From positions 1-20,483 of IMG/VR virus record IMGVR_UViG_3300017989_003481: 20,483 nt of DNA. One strand, 5' to 3'. This document shows, piece after piece, positions 20,109-20,483 of the stretch (position 1 is its first letter; each line of letters starts with the position of its first letter). The stretch comes from a virus. The position numbers were made by a program, and so were the translations under genes. The notes beneath the pieces are model-generated. The model was given only the letters and a program-made list of their open reading frames with translations. It was not told the DNA's origin and searched no databases.

Positions 20109-20483
20109 ATGCTTGGATTCTTTCAATATTTTTTGGGAAACGCTGCTACGGCTACAACCGTGGAGCCTACTCCCGCTTCCGCCGCGTGGTCGGTTCCGGC
20201 TCCGTCGTTTCCGAAGACAATCAGCCCGTCGCCGGCGGCCGCCGCCTGGTCAGTTCCGGCTCCGTCGTTTCCGAAGACAATCAGCCCCTCGCCGGCGGCC
20301 GCCGCCTGGTCGGTTCCCGCTCCGACGTTTCCCAAGACAATCAGCCCGTCGCCGGCGGCCGCCGCCTGGTCGGTTCCGGCCCCGTCGTTTCCCAAGACAA
20401 TCAGCCCGTCGCCGGCGGTCGCCGCCTGGTCGGTTCCCGCTCCGACGTTTCCCAAGACAATCAGCCCGTCGCCGGCGACCGCC
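20109..20483 (+). CDS. Trp/Pro 20-residue repeat protein, C-terminus beyond window
   Basis: Open from ATG 20109 to the window end (125 codons visible). A short hydrophobic N-terminus (MLGFFQYFLGNAATATTVEP) is followed, from residue 27, by 20-residue repeats whose core reads WSVPAPSFPKTISPSP, each with one Trp. At least five copies are present, varying at Ser/Thr (APSF/APTF) and Ala/Val. Trp-Pro-rich repeats of this kind occur in planctomycete phage genomes (from memory) and suggest an extended stalk on a fibre or surface protein. The start lies one base after the stop of the previous gene, with GGGAG 13 bases upstream. The function is unknown; the gene is truncated by the window. Confidence 0.65.
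   Translation, partial: MLGFFQYFLGNAATATTVEPTPASAAWSVPAPSFPKTISPSPAAAAWSVPAPSFPKTISPSPAAAAWSVPAPTFPKTISPSPAAAAWSVPAPSFPKTISPSPAVAAWSVPAPTFPKTISPSPATA
20187..20483 (+). repeat. 60-bp tandem repeat, about five copies, running off the window
   Basis: Units begin with TGG at 20187, 20247, 20307, 20367 and 20427; the last is cut by the window edge. Copies differ by a few bases (for example GTCG/GTCA, CCGGCT/CCCGCT, GTCGTT/GACGTT, CCGAAG/CCCAAG). The differences alternate among copies, consistent with unequal exchange and gene conversion. The frame is kept. Confidence 0.95.

Noticed and set aside
20123-20455. Minus-strand repetitive frame at the right edge
   Set aside because: It is the antisense of the 60-bp repeats; the plus-strand frame has a start directly after the preceding gene and Trp/Pro periodicity.
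20187-20483. CRISPR-like array
   Set aside because: Repeats are contiguous 60-bp coding units with no unique spacers and a preserved reading frame.
18569-20483. Diversity-generating retroelement at the fibre end
   Set aside because: No reverse transcriptase, no template/variable repeat pair and no adenine-biased variation are visible in the window.

Overview
This window looks like part of a lambda-like, long-tailed (siphovirus-type) prophage or phage genome from a GC-rich bacterium. A planctomycete host is my best guess. It rests on family resemblance of several proteins (the recombinase-like C-terminal tail at the left edge, the sigma-like regulator, the Trp/Pro 20-residue repeat protein at the right edge) and not on any marker gene. 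No rRNA, tRNA, CRISPR array or insertion sequence is visible.

Layout. The left edge (2-169) holds the last codons of a gene, possibly the integrase, followed by a possible terminator. A packaging module follows (433-4099): a small terminase-associated protein, a Nu1-like small terminase with two helix-turn-helix units, a GpA-type large terminase, a zinc-ribbon protein and a DUF1064-type nuclease. A three-gene cassette on the minus strand (4100-5223) interrupts the morphogenesis genes: an XRE-type regulator, an unknown small protein and a sigma-region-4-like regulator. Its promoter carries a palindrome between the -35 and -10 boxes, and the 5.25-5.62 kb spacer is full of inverted repeats. The plus strand resumes with a gpW-like connector (GTG start), a lambda-B-type portal, and one 879-residue protein that fuses an S49 (gpC-like) protease, a scaffold-like segment and the major capsid protein. 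Two in-frame internal starts with ribosome-binding sites lie inside it.

The head-tail junction and tail genes follow (10107-17187): a possible decoration protein, head-tail connector, small membrane protein, tail completion candidates, tail tube candidate, and a tail-assembly chaperone with an A9 slippery run predicted to give a -1 frameshift product (lambda G/GT arrangement). Then come the tape measure protein and a small tail-tip candidate. Three small virion-protein-like genes (17211-18597) lead into a visibly AT-richer stretch (about 18.2-20.1 kb) with a two-segment membrane protein and a fibre-like protein. The window ends inside a gene made of near-identical 60-bp repeats.

The gene order Nu1-A-(insert)-W-B-C/E-FII-...-G/GT-H matches lambda. 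The main departures are the protease-capsid fusion, the inverted regulatory cassette between terminase and connector, and the repeat-rich host-recognition end. Lysis and replication genes are not in view, except perhaps for the small membrane proteins.
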